Origin: Thermopolyspora sp040678635
Lineage (GTDB): Bacteria > Actinomycetota > Actinomycetes > Streptosporangiales > Streptosporangiaceae
Direction: 5' to 3'
DNA: 64,000 nucleotides
Assembly (NCBI RefSeq): GCF_040678635.1
Contig: NZ_JBFATZ010000006.1
Span: 248,001-312,000, forward strand
Shown here: positions 23,415 through 32,496 of the stretch, piece by piece
How positions within the stretch are numbered: position 1 is the first letter of the stretch
Layout of the letters: each line of letters begins with the position of its first letter
Notes under the pieces: generated by a model
The model's database searches: none
What the model saw: only the letters and a program-made list of their open reading frames with translations
Told to the model about the DNA's origin: nothing
Position numbers and translations under genes: made by a program

Positions 23415-26327
23415 TCAGCGGGCCGGGGCGAGCAGCGCGCCGACGGCGTCGGCGGTCTGCGGGTGGTGCGCCAGCAGTTCGGCCACCTCCCGGTGGAAGG
23501 GGGCTTCGACGTCCTGCGCCACCGCCTGCCACTCGCCCGCGCAGCCCAGCAGGGCGGCCACCGCGTCGGTCGTGGCCGGATGTTCGGCCAGCAGTTCGGG
23601 CACAGGGCCGGACGCCGGGCCGGACCCAGGGCCGGACGCGGCAGGGGCGAGGGCGGTTGGCGACGCCTGCGGCGTCTTCGCCGCCGACCAGGGCGGGGTC
23701 CAGGCGTCGAGGGCCGCCAGGCTCGCCGGGAACGTACGGCCCGCCTCGCGGATCAGCACCGGCACCAGTTCGGGGCCCTGCCGCTTGAGGGTGGTGATCA
23801 GGCTGGGCAGCCAGGGCAGCAGGACCGGGTCGGGCAGCCGGGCGAACGCCTTCGACATGAGTTCGACGACGAAGGGCGTCAGGCCCGGCGCCGGTTCGAG
23901 GGCCTGCATGAAGCCGCTCAAGTACTCCGGCACGGCGGGGACGATGAGCGGGTTGGCGAGCAGTTCGTCGCAGCGGGACCGCAGCTCGTCGCGGTGCAGC
24001 ACGCCGAGTTGGGTCTGCGCGGCCCACAGCAGCGCCGTCTTCGCCGGGGTCTCGGGATGCGACTGGCGTACGGCGAGCTCGAGCTGGGCCCGGTCGCAGC
24101 CGAGCGACAGCGCCAGGCTCTCCAGCGTGAACAGGAATCCGAGCATCGCGGCGACCTGCCGCACCCCGGAGTCGTCGTCCACGAACGCGGTGGGCAGCAG
24201 CGTGCAGTAGTGCGCGTATCCGGTGGTGACGAACGCCTCGCACCAGGCGGGCAGCGCGGGCTCGGCCGACCGGTGGTAGGCGAGGAGGCGGCGGATGCGG
24301 CGCAGCACCTCGGGCGCGTCGTCCACGGTCCGTTCGGCGGACAGCAGTTCCACGGCCCGTGCGCCGAGCTCGTCGGCGAGCCGCCGCGAGCCGAGGAACA
24401 GGATCGCGTCCTCGACGGCGGCGAGCGCGGTCGCGGCGGTGGCCTTCGGGTCGTACACGGCCCGGCGCAGCCGCTGCTCCAGCACCTGCTCGACGGTGAC
24501 GCCCTCGTACCCGAGCTCGATGATCGCCCGCTGGTTGCGGCCGATGTCGAGGTCCCACGACTCCTGGATGGAGCGCTCGCCGAGCCGCCGCTCCCCCATG
24601 ATCGGTCGTACGGCGCGGTCGGGCAGCAGGTAGCGCAGCATCCACAGCAGCCGCGAGCAGGGCTCCAGGTGCGGGTCGGCCCGCAGGTCGAGCAGCGCCC
24701 GCTGGATGGTGCGCTTGTCCAGGTTCACCCCCAGAGGTGCGAGCCGGTCGTAGACGTCGCGTGCGAGCGGCGGCAGGGCGTGGTAGCCGACCTGGCCGAT
24801 CCTGTCGCCGCCGAGCAGGATCTCGCACAGGCGGCGCACGTCGCGGCGGCCGGGCACGGTGTCCTTCTCGATGCAGGTGACGGCCGCGTCCTGGAAGTCG
24901 TACGGGGTGGGGCGCGCCCGGTTGCGCATGCCGGCCAGCAGGATCGAGGTCTCGAACACGGCGATGGCGTCGGCGGTGCTGGCGAGGTAGCCGTTGCGGC
25001 GGGCGAGCCGGACGATCTCGACGCACCAGTCGAGCAGCTCGGCCTCGTCCAGGCCGTCGAGCGCGGGCGGGCGGGTGAGGAAGCCGGACAGCCGGTCGGC
25101 CACCGGCTGCTCGGCGGCCGTCGCCGTTGCAGCGGTCCTGCCGGTCGCGGCGGCCCGGCCGCCGCCGCTGCTGCCGCCCTTCTGCCCCTGCAGCCGGAAC
25201 GGCTTGACGCCGGTGCGTTTCACCGCCTTGCCGAAGGTCGCGGCGGCGATCGACACCGAGCCGGGGGCCAGCCCGAACTGGGCCTCGATCGCCGAGTGGC
25301 TGGACGGGATCAGCCCGTAGAGCCAGCGGGTGCCGGTGCGCGGGCTGATCTCGAACGGCGGCGCGTCCGAGGCCAGGCCGAACTGCTCGACGCGGCTGGC
25401 GGCGTGGAAGGCGCCGCACACGTACAGGCAGTCCGCGGGGTCGGCGCCCGACGCGGCGAGGTGCTCGCGCATGCGCGTCCACATGTAGCGCTCGCGGTCC
25501 TCGTCGACGCGGACGCGCTCGGGGTCGTCGGGGCGCAGCCGCCGGAACAGGCTGCCGATGAGGACCATGACCTGGCGGTAGGTCGCGTAGTCCGCGCCGC
25601 TGAGCGGCTGCTCGACGTACTGGTCCCACCACTCCGACCAGTGCCGCACCTTGCCGTGGTGCAGCAGGTGCGCCTCCAGTTCGGCGAACCGGGGCCGCAG
25701 GTCGCCGATCTCGAGGCCGACGGCGTCGCCGTGCAGGGACGCGTCCTCGTGCTCGGCCTCCTCCTCGCCCTCCGCCCGCGGCCCGTCGTCCCCGGGTACG
25801 GCGCGCCTGGGCTCCCACTGGAAGACGTGGTCGGTCGACCGGTCCACCGGCACGATTTCGACGCCGGGGGTGTCGAGGGCGTAGGCGATCGCCTGGTACT
25901 CGGCGGACGCCTCGGTGATCGGCGCGACGACGCTGAGCGGCGTCCAGTCGGGCGGGAAGCCGTCGGTCTCGGAGGCGAACGCCTGCAGCGCCACCGGCAG
26001 CCGGCAGTTGCGCAGCTCGGTGAGGAGCGGCCGGAGGTCCTCGCACAGCTCCAGGTAGATGACCTTGGGCTGTTTCTCCCACAGGCGGCGGGCCATCGCC
26101 AGCGCCGAGGCGGGCGAGTGGTGGCAGACCGGGAAGATTTCCAGCTTTTCGCGCAGCGCGCGGTCCACGTCGTCGACGATCCCGGTGAGGATGCCCGACA
26201 GCGCGTCGGGCGTGTCCGCGAACGCGGCGGCGGCGTCGAGCAGTTGCCCGCGCAGGGCGTCGAAAGGACCCGCGCCGGGGAGGGGACCCGTGCCGGGGCC
26301 GGTGCCGGTGGCCGTCATCTCGCTCAT
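23415..26327 (-). CDS. DUF5682 family protein (YehM-like)
   Basis: A 970-residue cytoplasmic protein of DUF5682. The N-terminal half has FPVCHHSPASALAMAR, then YLELCEDLRPLLTEL, and LYVCGAFHAASR, with His/Glu residues in an EreA/ChaN-like hydrolase layout. The C-terminal half is a long helical repeat region. A linker around RLQGQKGGSSGGGRAA is low-complexity. It is the last gene of the MoxR-vWA operon, matching E. coli yehM next to yehL. ATG at 26327 has CGGAGG upstream. The reaction is unknown. A 185-base gap with a strong hairpin separates it from moxR. Confidence 0.85.
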   Translation of the reverse strand: MSEMTATGTGPGTGPLPGAGPFDALRGQLLDAAAAFADTPDALSGILTGIVDDVDRALREKLEIFPVCHHSPASALAMARRLWEKQPKVIYLELCEDLRPLLTELRNCRLPVALQAFASETDGFPPDWTPLSVVAPITEASAEYQAIAYALDTPGVEIVPVDRSTDHVFQWEPRRAVPGDDGPRAEGEEEAEHEDASLHGDAVGLEIGDLRPRFAELEAHLLHHGKVRHWSEWWDQYVEQPLSGADYATYRQVMVLIGSLFRRLRPDDPERVRVDEDRERYMWTRMREHLAASGADPADCLYVCGAFHAASRVEQFGLASDAPPFEISPRTGTRWLYGLIPSSHSAIEAQFGLAPGSVSIAAATFGKAVKRTGVKPFRLQGQKGGSSGGGRAAATGRTAATATAAEQPVADRLSGFLTRPPALDGLDEAELLDWCVEIVRLARRNGYLASTADAIAVFETSILLAGMRNRARPTPYDFQDAAVTCIEKDTVPGRRDVRRLCEILLGGDRIGQVGYHALPPLARDVYDRLAPLGVNLDKRTIQRALLDLRADPHLEPCSRLLWMLRYLLPDRAVRPIMGERRLGERSIQESWDLDIGRNQRAIIELGYEGVTVEQVLEQRLRRAVYDPKATAATALAAVEDAILFLGSRRLADELGARAVELLSAERTVDDAPEVLRRIRRLLAYHRSAEPALPAWCEAFVTTGYAHYCTLLPTAFVDDDSGVRQVAAMLGFLFTLESLALSLGCDRAQLELAVRQSHPETPAKTALLWAAQTQLGVLHRDELRSRCDELLANPLIVPAVPEYLSGFMQALEPAPGLTPFVVELMSKAFARLPDPVLLPWLPSLITTLKRQGPELVPVLIREAGRTFPASLAALDAWTPPWSAAKTPQASPTALAPAASGPGSGPASGPVPELLAEHPATTDAVAALLGCAGEWQAVAQDVEAPFHREVAELLAHHPQTADAVGALLAPAR

Positions 26328-26413
26328 CGGGGGCCTCCGGGAAGGGCCGGTCGGTCGGGTCGGGGAGGGGGCGGAGGGGTCACGTCTCTCCTTACCGTGG
26401 TGTACGGGCGTGG

Positions 26414-26444
26414 CCGTCCGCCCGCCGCGGCGGCGGGCGGACGG
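26414..26444. terminator. 14-bp stem, 3-base loop hairpin inside the operon
   Basis: CCGTCCGCCCGCCG pairs perfectly with CGGCGGGCGGACGG across a CGG loop. It lies between the MoxR gene end and the DUF5682 start on the coding strand, so it should weaken or attenuate transcription into DUF5682, or stabilise the 3' end of the upstream mRNA. Confidence 0.6.
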
Positions 26445-26512
26445 TGGTGCGTGCCCCGGGCGGCGGCCTGCCGGGTGAGCCGGAGGCCGCGCCCTGCCGG
26501 GCCGGGACCCCG

Positions 26513-27622
26513 CTAGGACAGGGTGGTGAGGGCCTGGCGTCCGCCTTCGAGGAAGCCCTGCCACGGCCCGCCGTCCTTGCCGCGCGGCTCGACGACGCCG
26601 TGCCAGTACTTGTTGAGGATGGCCAGGTCCTCGGGGCTGCGCCGGGCCAGCGAGCCGACGAGCGATCCGGCGAGGGTCTCGGGGCTGAGGGTGCGGTCGC
26701 CGAAGAAGTGGCTGTGCAGGATGGCGTCCTCGAGGACGCCGATCTGCTCGGCCGTGGAGAGCGCGGACTCCAGCCGCTCGTCGTCGCTGCTCGCCGACGC
26801 GGACGCGGCGCGCAGGTCGGCGAAGCTCTGCAGCAGGATGTCGAGCAGGCTCGGCGGCACCTCCAGCTCGATGCGGTGGCGGCGCAGCAGCTCGGTGGTG
26901 CGGAAGCGGACGATCTCCGCCTCGCTGCGCTTGTTCGACACCACGGGGATGCGGACGAAGTTGAAGCGGCGCTTCAGCGCCGACGACAGGTCGTTGACGC
27001 CCCGGTCGCGGCTGTTGGCGGTGGCGATGACGGAGAAGCCCGGCTTGGCGAAGACGATGTTGTCCTCCTCCAGCTCGGGGATGGACACGTACTTCTCCGA
27101 CAGGATGGAGATGAGCGCGTCCTGGACGTCGCTGGTGGCTCGGGTCAGCTCCTCGAAGCGGCCGATCACGCCCTGCTCCATCGCCGTCATGATCGGCGAG
27201 GGGATCATCGACTCGCGGGACTGGCCGCGGGCGATCACCATGGACACGTTCCACGAGTACTTGATGTGGTCCTCGGTGGTGCCGGCCGTTCCCTGCACGA
27301 CGAGGGTGGAGTTGCGGCAGATGGCGGCGGCGAGCAGCTCGGCGAGCCAGCTCTTGCCGGTGCCGGGGTCGCCGATCAGCAGCAGGCCGCGGTCGGAGGC
27401 GAGGGTGACGATGCTGCGCTCGACGAACGAGCGGTCGCCGAACCACTTCTGCGGGATCTCGCGGTCCAGGCCGTCGGACGGCTCGGAGCCGAGCACGAAC
27501 AGCCGCACCATGCGGGGGCTGAGCCGCCACGAGAACGGCTTGGGGCCGTCGTCGACGGACTCCAGCCAGTCCAGCTCCTCGGCGTACTTGACTTCGGCCG
27601 GGGCACGCAGCATTTCGGACAT
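26513..27622 (-). CDS. MoxR-type AAA+ ATPase (YehL subfamily)
   Basis: A 369-residue AAA+ ATPase. Walker A is LLLIGDPGTGKSWLAELL; the Walker B-like strand is GVIGRFEELTR, and SVIATANSRDRG is sensor 1. MoxR proteins act as chaperones that use ATP to activate or assemble a vWA partner, and the vWA gene is directly upstream here, 13 bases away. AGGAG precedes the ATG. The order vWA-MoxR-DUF5682 matches the YehL class in the MoxR family. Confidence 0.9.
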   Translation of the reverse strand: MSEMLRAPAEVKYAEELDWLESVDDGPKPFSWRLSPRMVRLFVLGSEPSDGLDREIPQKWFGDRSFVERSIVTLASDRGLLLIGDPGTGKSWLAELLAAAICRNSTLVVQGTAGTTEDHIKYSWNVSMVIARGQSRESMIPSPIMTAMEQGVIGRFEELTRATSDVQDALISILSEKYVSIPELEEDNIVFAKPGFSVIATANSRDRGVNDLSSALKRRFNFVRIPVVSNKRSEAEIVRFRTTELLRRHRIELEVPPSLLDILLQSFADLRAASASASSDDERLESALSTAEQIGVLEDAILHSHFFGDRTLSPETLAGSLVGSLARRSPEDLAILNKYWHGVVEPRGKDGGPWQGFLEGGRQALTTLS

Positions 27623-27635
27623 ATGTTGATATCTC

Positions 27636-29318
27636 CTAACCGAGGAAGGTCTTGAGCTCGAACACGAGCTTGCGGATGTGCCCGGAGATGACCGGGGTGC
27701 CCAGGTCCTTCAGGCGTTCGCGGTACCACGGGTCCACGCTCTGGTGGCCCGAGCTGTTCACCGAGCCGACCGGGATGAGGCGCACCCCGGAGCGGTGCAC
27801 GGCCTCGAACTCGGTCATCAGCTCCCGCACGTCGTAGAAGTCGGAGATCCACACCATCGCCGTGTTGCGCGGGTCGGCGATCTTCGGGCGGGCGAGGTTC
27901 ATCGCGACGGTGCCGTTGGTGCCGCCGCCGAGCGTGGTGCGCAGCAGCACCTCGAAGGGGTCGTTCACCCACGGGGTCAGGTCGAGCGCCCGCGTGTCGT
28001 ACGCGATCAGGTGCACGTCCACCTTGGGCAGCCCGGCGAAGATCGACGCCAGGATGGTGCAGTTGACCATCGCGTCGACCATCGACCCCGACTGGTCCAC
28101 CACCACGATCAGCCGGGCCGGGGTGGTACGGCGGGCGGTGTGGCGGTAGTAGAGCCGGTCGACGTAGAGCCGCTCGTCCTCCGCGTTCCAGTTGGTGAGG
28201 TTCTTCCAGATCGTGCGTTCCAGGTCGAGGTTGCGGAACACCCGCTTGGGCGGCACCGACCGGTCGATGGTTCCGACGCTGGTCTTCTCCACCTGGGTGC
28301 GCAGCACCTCGGCCACCTCGTCGACGAACCTGCGGATCAGCGCCTTGGCGTTGGCCAGCGCGACCCCCGACAGGTTCGCCTTGTCCCGCAGCAACTGCTC
28401 GACCAACGACATGCTCGGCGTGAGCCGCCGGGCCAGCCTCGGGTCGGCCAGCACCTCGCGCAGGTGCATGCGCTTGACCAGGTCGCCCTCCAGCCCGGCC
28501 AGGACGCCGCCCAACTCGCTGCGCGCGGGGTGGGCGCGCAACTCGCCCGGCTCGCAGCCGAGAGCGCACTCCAACCATCCGGCGTCCTGTTGCCACCCGG
28601 CGAGCTGACCGGCGGTGACGTTGCCGGTGCCGGTCGAGAACACGTTGAGCAGCAGCTTCGACACCAGCGCGGCCCGCCGCACCTCCGCGGCCCCGGCCCG
28701 CCCCGCCTCGGTCGCAGCATGCTCGCCCGCCCCGGTCCCGGCATGCTCCGCCTCGCCCGAGCCAGACGGTTCGGCAGCGGAGCCGACCCGTTCCGCCTGC
28801 GTGGCGGGCTGATCGTCCGCTCGGATCCCGCCATGGTCCGTCTTCCCGGCTCCGTTCGTCTCCGCCGCCGGGACAGTTGCCTCGCCATCGCCGGGCCGCT
28901 CGGTGCCGGAGCCGCCTCGGCCTGGAGAATGCGGGGCCGGGTCACCGCTTGGGCCGACCTGGTTCTCGCCGTCCCCGGGTACGGCATCACCCGCCGGGCC
29001 GTGCCCCGTTCCGGGGGCCGAGCCGTTCGGGGTCTCGTCGGGCACCATGAGCCCCCGCAGTTCGGCGGCGAGGTCGGGGAACCGCTGGATCACGTTGTCG
29101 ACCGAAACGGACGGGTCGAGCAGGGCGGCGGGCAGGCCGATGTCGTCCACGATCGCGACGCTGACCGACTCCAGGGACGGCTGCTCCTCGGGGTCGAACA
29201 GGCGGGCCAGCAGCCGCCAGTAGAGGACCTGCCGCCGGTTCTCGTGCATGCGGCTCACGGAGTCGCTCACGGAGTCGCGCGCAGGGGCGCGCATGGTGTC
29301 ACTCATGGGATCGGTCAT
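27636..29318 (-). CDS. vWA-domain protein (YehP-like), MoxR partner
   Basis: A 560-residue protein. The C-terminal von Willebrand A domain has a complete MIDAS: LIVVVDQSGSMVDAM, the Thr in TLGGGTN and the Asp in WISDFYDV, so metal binding should work. The N-terminal helical part is interrupted by a low-complexity insert rich in Gly, Glu, Ala and Thr (about residues 95-210), probably a disordered tether. ATG at 29318 overlaps the upstream stop (ATGA). It is the expected client or partner of the adjacent MoxR ATPase. Confidence 0.88.
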   Translation of the reverse strand: MTDPMSDTMRAPARDSVSDSVSRMHENRRQVLYWRLLARLFDPEEQPSLESVSVAIVDDIGLPAALLDPSVSVDNVIQRFPDLAAELRGLMVPDETPNGSAPGTGHGPAGDAVPGDGENQVGPSGDPAPHSPGRGGSGTERPGDGEATVPAAETNGAGKTDHGGIRADDQPATQAERVGSAAEPSGSGEAEHAGTGAGEHAATEAGRAGAAEVRRAALVSKLLLNVFSTGTGNVTAGQLAGWQQDAGWLECALGCEPGELRAHPARSELGGVLAGLEGDLVKRMHLREVLADPRLARRLTPSMSLVEQLLRDKANLSGVALANAKALIRRFVDEVAEVLRTQVEKTSVGTIDRSVPPKRVFRNLDLERTIWKNLTNWNAEDERLYVDRLYYRHTARRTTPARLIVVVDQSGSMVDAMVNCTILASIFAGLPKVDVHLIAYDTRALDLTPWVNDPFEVLLRTTLGGGTNGTVAMNLARPKIADPRNTAMVWISDFYDVRELMTEFEAVHRSGVRLIPVGSVNSSGHQSVDPWYRERLKDLGTPVISGHIRKLVFELKTFLG

Positions 29319-30763
29319 CGCCGCAGCAACCGTCCCGCCCGCTCGCGCAGCACCGCGACCGCGTCGCCGGCCCGCGCCTCGGCCTTGACGACCTTGGGAT
29401 CGGTGGGGCCGAGCGCCCACTCGCCGTTGTGGGCCGTGGTCGTCTTGCCCTTGACCGTGGACTGGACGGCCAGCGGCTGAAGCCACCACCGCCCGGCGTC
29501 CCAGCGCAGCAGCCCGACGCAGGCCGTGGACTTGGCGACCGACTGCGGCGTGAGCGGGCCGCAGGACGGCAGCCGGTCGACGGCGACCGGCAGGGCCGCG
29601 CCCTGGTCCAGGGTGAAGGTGAGCGAGCCGCCGTCGCCGGTCGAGGCGCGGTACCCCTCCAGCAGGACCGGCTCGGCGATGCGCACCGGGTGCCGTTCCA
29701 GCGGCGGTACGGCGGGGGCCGTCGCCTCGGCGAGGCGTACGCGGGCTGTGACGAACGGGTCGGCGGGCTCACCCGGCCGCGCCCGGTCATCCTGCCAGAT
29801 GAGGTCGCCGCCGGGCAGCAGGGGCAGGTCGGTGACGTCGAGGGACACCCGCCCGGCCAGCGCGCCCAGCAGCACCGGGTGGTCGGCGAACAGCTTCCAC
29901 AGGGCCGGGCCGACGATCGTGTCCACCTTCGCGGCGGCGACGGCGGTGCGCACCAGGCGGGGCGGGCCGTCGCCCTCCAGCACCGCGTGCACCTGCAGTT
30001 GCACGGCCGTGGCGTGCTCGTGCACGTCCACGCCGAGGATCAGCAGCCGCCCCGACGCCGTGCCGACGGGCTCGGCCGCCATCGGCGCGGGGCCGCCGTC
30101 CGGCGGGGTCTGCGTCAGCAGCAGCGCGCGAGCCCACAGGTCGGCCCAGCGCCGTGCGGGCAGGTGTTCCATGGTCCCGACCGGGCAGGAGGCGCGCAGC
30201 TCGGCCGCGAGGCCGTCCAGCAGCACCGCCGCGCGCCGCAGCCCCGGCTCGGCGAGCAGGGCCTCCAGCATCTGGCTCGACGCCGACACCAGGTCGTGGT
30301 CGACGCCGCGCCAGCCGGCGACGGCCAGCTCGTGCAGCCAGGACCGGCACCCGGCGAGCAGGTTGCCCGCCTCCGTCGCGGCGGGGGCGGCGGGATCATC
30401 CCCTTCGGCACCGCCGCGCTCCAGCTCCCATTCGGTACGGCCGCGCCCCAGGGCGGCGTCGAGCCGGGCGAGCAGGGCGTCGTGCACCGCGCCGAACAAC
30501 GCGGTCCGCGCCCCCGCCAGCGCCGACAGGTGCTCTTCCCCGGCCGACCCGGCGGCGGCCTTGGCCACGGCCTCGGCGAGCCGGTCGCCCAGCGGCGTGG
30601 CCGCGAGCGCGCCGGCCAGCGCTGCCAGGGCGGCGCCGTGATCCTCGCCCAGCCGGGCGAACCCGTGCGCCAGCGCCCCGTCGAAGCCGTCGATCAGTTC
30701 GAGGGCCTCCGCGACGCCGGGCGGAGGACCGTCCTGCAGTTCGGCCGCCTGCGTCCCCAGCAT
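29315..30763 (-). CDS. large conserved protein of the yeh-type operon
   Basis: A 482-residue protein with no catalytic motif that I recognise. The N-terminal half is Ala/Leu-rich and helical; the second half has beta-rich stretches such as GGDLIWQDDRARPGE and TACVGLLRWDAGRWWLQPLA. ATGA overlaps join it to both the SWIM-type gene and the vWA gene. In E. coli the SWIM protein YehQ is longer; here the SWIM module and the rest may be two separate genes. It probably acts with the vWA-MoxR complex. Confidence 0.7.
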   Translation of the reverse strand: MLGTQAAELQDGPPPGVAEALELIDGFDGALAHGFARLGEDHGAALAALAGALAATPLGDRLAEAVAKAAAGSAGEEHLSALAGARTALFGAVHDALLARLDAALGRGRTEWELERGGAEGDDPAAPAATEAGNLLAGCRSWLHELAVAGWRGVDHDLVSASSQMLEALLAEPGLRRAAVLLDGLAAELRASCPVGTMEHLPARRWADLWARALLLTQTPPDGGPAPMAAEPVGTASGRLLILGVDVHEHATAVQLQVHAVLEGDGPPRLVRTAVAAAKVDTIVGPALWKLFADHPVLLGALAGRVSLDVTDLPLLPGGDLIWQDDRARPGEPADPFVTARVRLAEATAPAVPPLERHPVRIAEPVLLEGYRASTGDGGSLTFTLDQGAALPVAVDRLPSCGPLTPQSVAKSTACVGLLRWDAGRWWLQPLAVQSTVKGKTTTAHNGEWALGPTDPKVVKAEARAGDAVAVLRERAGRLLRR

Positions 30764-31290
30764 CAGCGCACCGCCCCCGTGGCCGGGAACCAGTGCATCT
30801 CGGGCAGCGGCGCCGTGGTGACGGGCAGCTCCAGGTAGGCCAAATGGCGCAGGAAGCGGCTGAACACCATCGCGCCCGCCGTCTTCTGGTGGCCGCCCTT
30901 CAGCAGCAGGATCAGGTCCACCCCCGTGGTGGCGTCGTCACCGGCGTCGATGCGCAGGTAGCGGGCCACGCGCTCCACCCCGTACTGCAGCACGGCCTCC
31001 TCGACCAGGGCGATCAGGTGCTTGCACGGCGAGCCGCGCAGCGCGCCGCACGGCCGGTTGTTGTTGGTGCTGCAGTTGTAGTCGTGGCTCCCGGCGGCTA
31101 TCGATGAGACGTACACCCGGGCGATGTCCGAGCCGCTCGACACCACGCCCTGCAGGCGTCCGTCGGCCAGCTCCACGAAGGGGACCTTCGCCAGTTTGCG
31201 CGGCCGTACGGGCGGGACGACCCGTACCGTACTGCTGCGCTCCCACATGCGCTCTGGCATGTGCTCCCACGCGGTTGCGTCCGCGTTCAC
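30763..31290 (-). CDS. SWIM-type zinc-finger protein (YehQ N-terminal-like)
   Basis: A 175-residue protein. The centre reads HDYNCSTNNNRPCGALRG, then SPCKHLIALVEEA, ending in the C-x-H of a SWIM zinc finger, with two more Cys before it. GTG at 31290 has GGAGG eight bases upstream and is preferred; the frame is open to 31344. It is the first gene of the five-gene operon and likely provides a nucleic-acid- or protein-binding module for the MoxR-vWA system. Confidence 0.75.
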   Translation of the reverse strand: MNADATAWEHMPERMWERSSTVRVVPPVRPRKLAKVPFVELADGRLQGVVSSGSDIARVYVSSIAAGSHDYNCSTNNNRPCGALRGSPCKHLIALVEEAVLQYGVERVARYLRIDAGDDATTGVDLILLLKGGHQKTAGAMVFSRFLRHLAYLELPVTTAPLPEMHWFPATGAVR

Positions 31291-31502
31291 GATTGCGACC
31301 TCCAGCCCTTCGGCTCGCGGATGCCGGCCCCTGTACGGCGGCACCTTCGCGACCGGCCGATCAATGCACCGGGAATGTAGCGGGGGCCGCCGACAGTTTG
31401 ATCGCCTTCACGGCAAGTCCCGGGGATCGGATCCGCTCCCGCAGATCAGAGCGCTACAGATGGCAGAGCGAGCCGATGGCGATCGGCCCGGGAGACGACG
31501 AA

Positions 31503-31527
31503 GGGCACGCCGGGGGTCGGCGTGCCC
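31503..31527 (-). terminator. hairpin downstream of menB
   Basis: GGGCACGCCG and CGGCGTGCCC form a perfect 10-bp stem with a five-base loop 37 bases beyond the menB stop, in the gap before the SWIM gene. Confidence 0.6.
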
Positions 31528-31563
31528 GTGGCATCGCGGTTTCCGTGGTCTGGGCGTCCGGGG

Positions 31564-32439
31564 TCAGGGGCGGCGGGGGAACCTGCCGAAGTCGGGGACG
31601 CGCTTGGCCTTGTACGCCTCGCGGCCCTCCTTGGCCTCCTCGGTGGCGTAGAAGAGCAGGTTGGCGTCGTGGGCGAGTTGCTGGATGCCGGCCATGCCGT
31701 CCACGGCGGCGTTGAAGCTCGCCTTCATCAGGCGCAGGGCCGTCGGCGACATCCGCAGCATCTCGCGGCACCAGGAGACCGTCTCCTTCTCCAGGTCGGC
31801 CAGCGGGACCACGGTGTTGACCAGGCCCATCTCCAGCGCCTGCCGCGCGTCGTACTGGCGGCACAGGAACCAGATCTCCTTGGCCTTCTTGAACCCGACC
31901 AGCTCGGCCAGCAGACCGGCGCCGTATCCGCCGTCGAAGGAGCCGACCTTGGGGCCGACCTGGCCGAAGCGGGCGTTGTCCGCCGCGATCGTGAGGTCGC
32001 AGACGAGGTGCAGCACGTGGCCGCCGCCGATGGCGTACCCGGCGACCATGGCGACGACCGGCTTGGGCAGCCGCCGGATCTGGATCTGCAGGTCGGTGAC
32101 GTGGAAGCGGCCGACGCCCGCGGCGTCGGACGGGTCGGTCAGGTAGCCGGTGTCGCCGCGCACCCGCTGGTCGCCGCCGGAGCAGAAGGCCTTGTCCCCC
32201 TCGCCGGTGAGGATGATCACGCCGATCGACGGGTCCTCCCGCGCGATGACGAGCGCGTCGGACATCTCGATCAGCGTCTGCGGCCGGAAGGCGTTGCGCA
32301 CCTCGGGGCGGCAGATGGTCACCTTCGCGATGCCGTCTCCGCTGTATTCGAACCGGATGTCCTCGTATTCGCGAACCGGCGTCCACTTCACCGGTTCGTC
32401 CAGGTCTCGTGCGCCGTCGCCCGGCCGGATGTCAGCCAT
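31564..32439 (-). CDS. menB: 1,4-dihydroxy-2-naphthoyl-CoA synthase
   Basis: A 291-residue crotonase that closes the second ring of menaquinone from O-succinylbenzoyl-CoA. MenB-specific features are present: AFCSGGDQRVRGDTGYL, PVVAMVAGYAIGGGHVLHL and GPKVGSFDGGYGAGLLA, with the C-terminal VPDFGRFPRRP tail. No other men genes are in the window, so the rest of the pathway lies elsewhere, as is common in actinomycetes. ATG at 32439 gives family length. Confidence 0.95.
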   Translation of the reverse strand: MADIRPGDGARDLDEPVKWTPVREYEDIRFEYSGDGIAKVTICRPEVRNAFRPQTLIEMSDALVIAREDPSIGVIILTGEGDKAFCSGGDQRVRGDTGYLTDPSDAAGVGRFHVTDLQIQIRRLPKPVVAMVAGYAIGGGHVLHLVCDLTIAADNARFGQVGPKVGSFDGGYGAGLLAELVGFKKAKEIWFLCRQYDARQALEMGLVNTVVPLADLEKETVSWCREMLRMSPTALRLMKASFNAAVDGMAGIQQLAHDANLLFYATEEAKEGREAYKAKRVPDFGRFPRRP

Positions 32440-32496
32440 GGACGGCAGCGTACTGCACCCGGTTCGATCGTCCGTCACCGCACGCCGCGCGGGCCC

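Noticed and set aside
22036..26082. A minus-strand open frame of over 1,300 codons
   Set aside because: It overlaps the serine hydrolase on one side and runs out of frame through the DUF5682 gene; its translation is Arg/Gly/Pro-rich with no family motif, typical of shadow frames in G/C-rich DNA.
23463..26516. A plus-strand open frame of about 1,000 codons opposite the DUF5682 gene
   Set aside because: Antisense to a recognisable protein, with Gly/Gln/Arg-rich content and no ribosome-binding site.
23415..31290. Calling the MoxR-vWA operon a known antiphage or VMAP-type conflict system
   Set aside because: The set fits the yehL-M-P-Q type instead; effector domains of described conflict systems are not seen, so defence is only a possibility.
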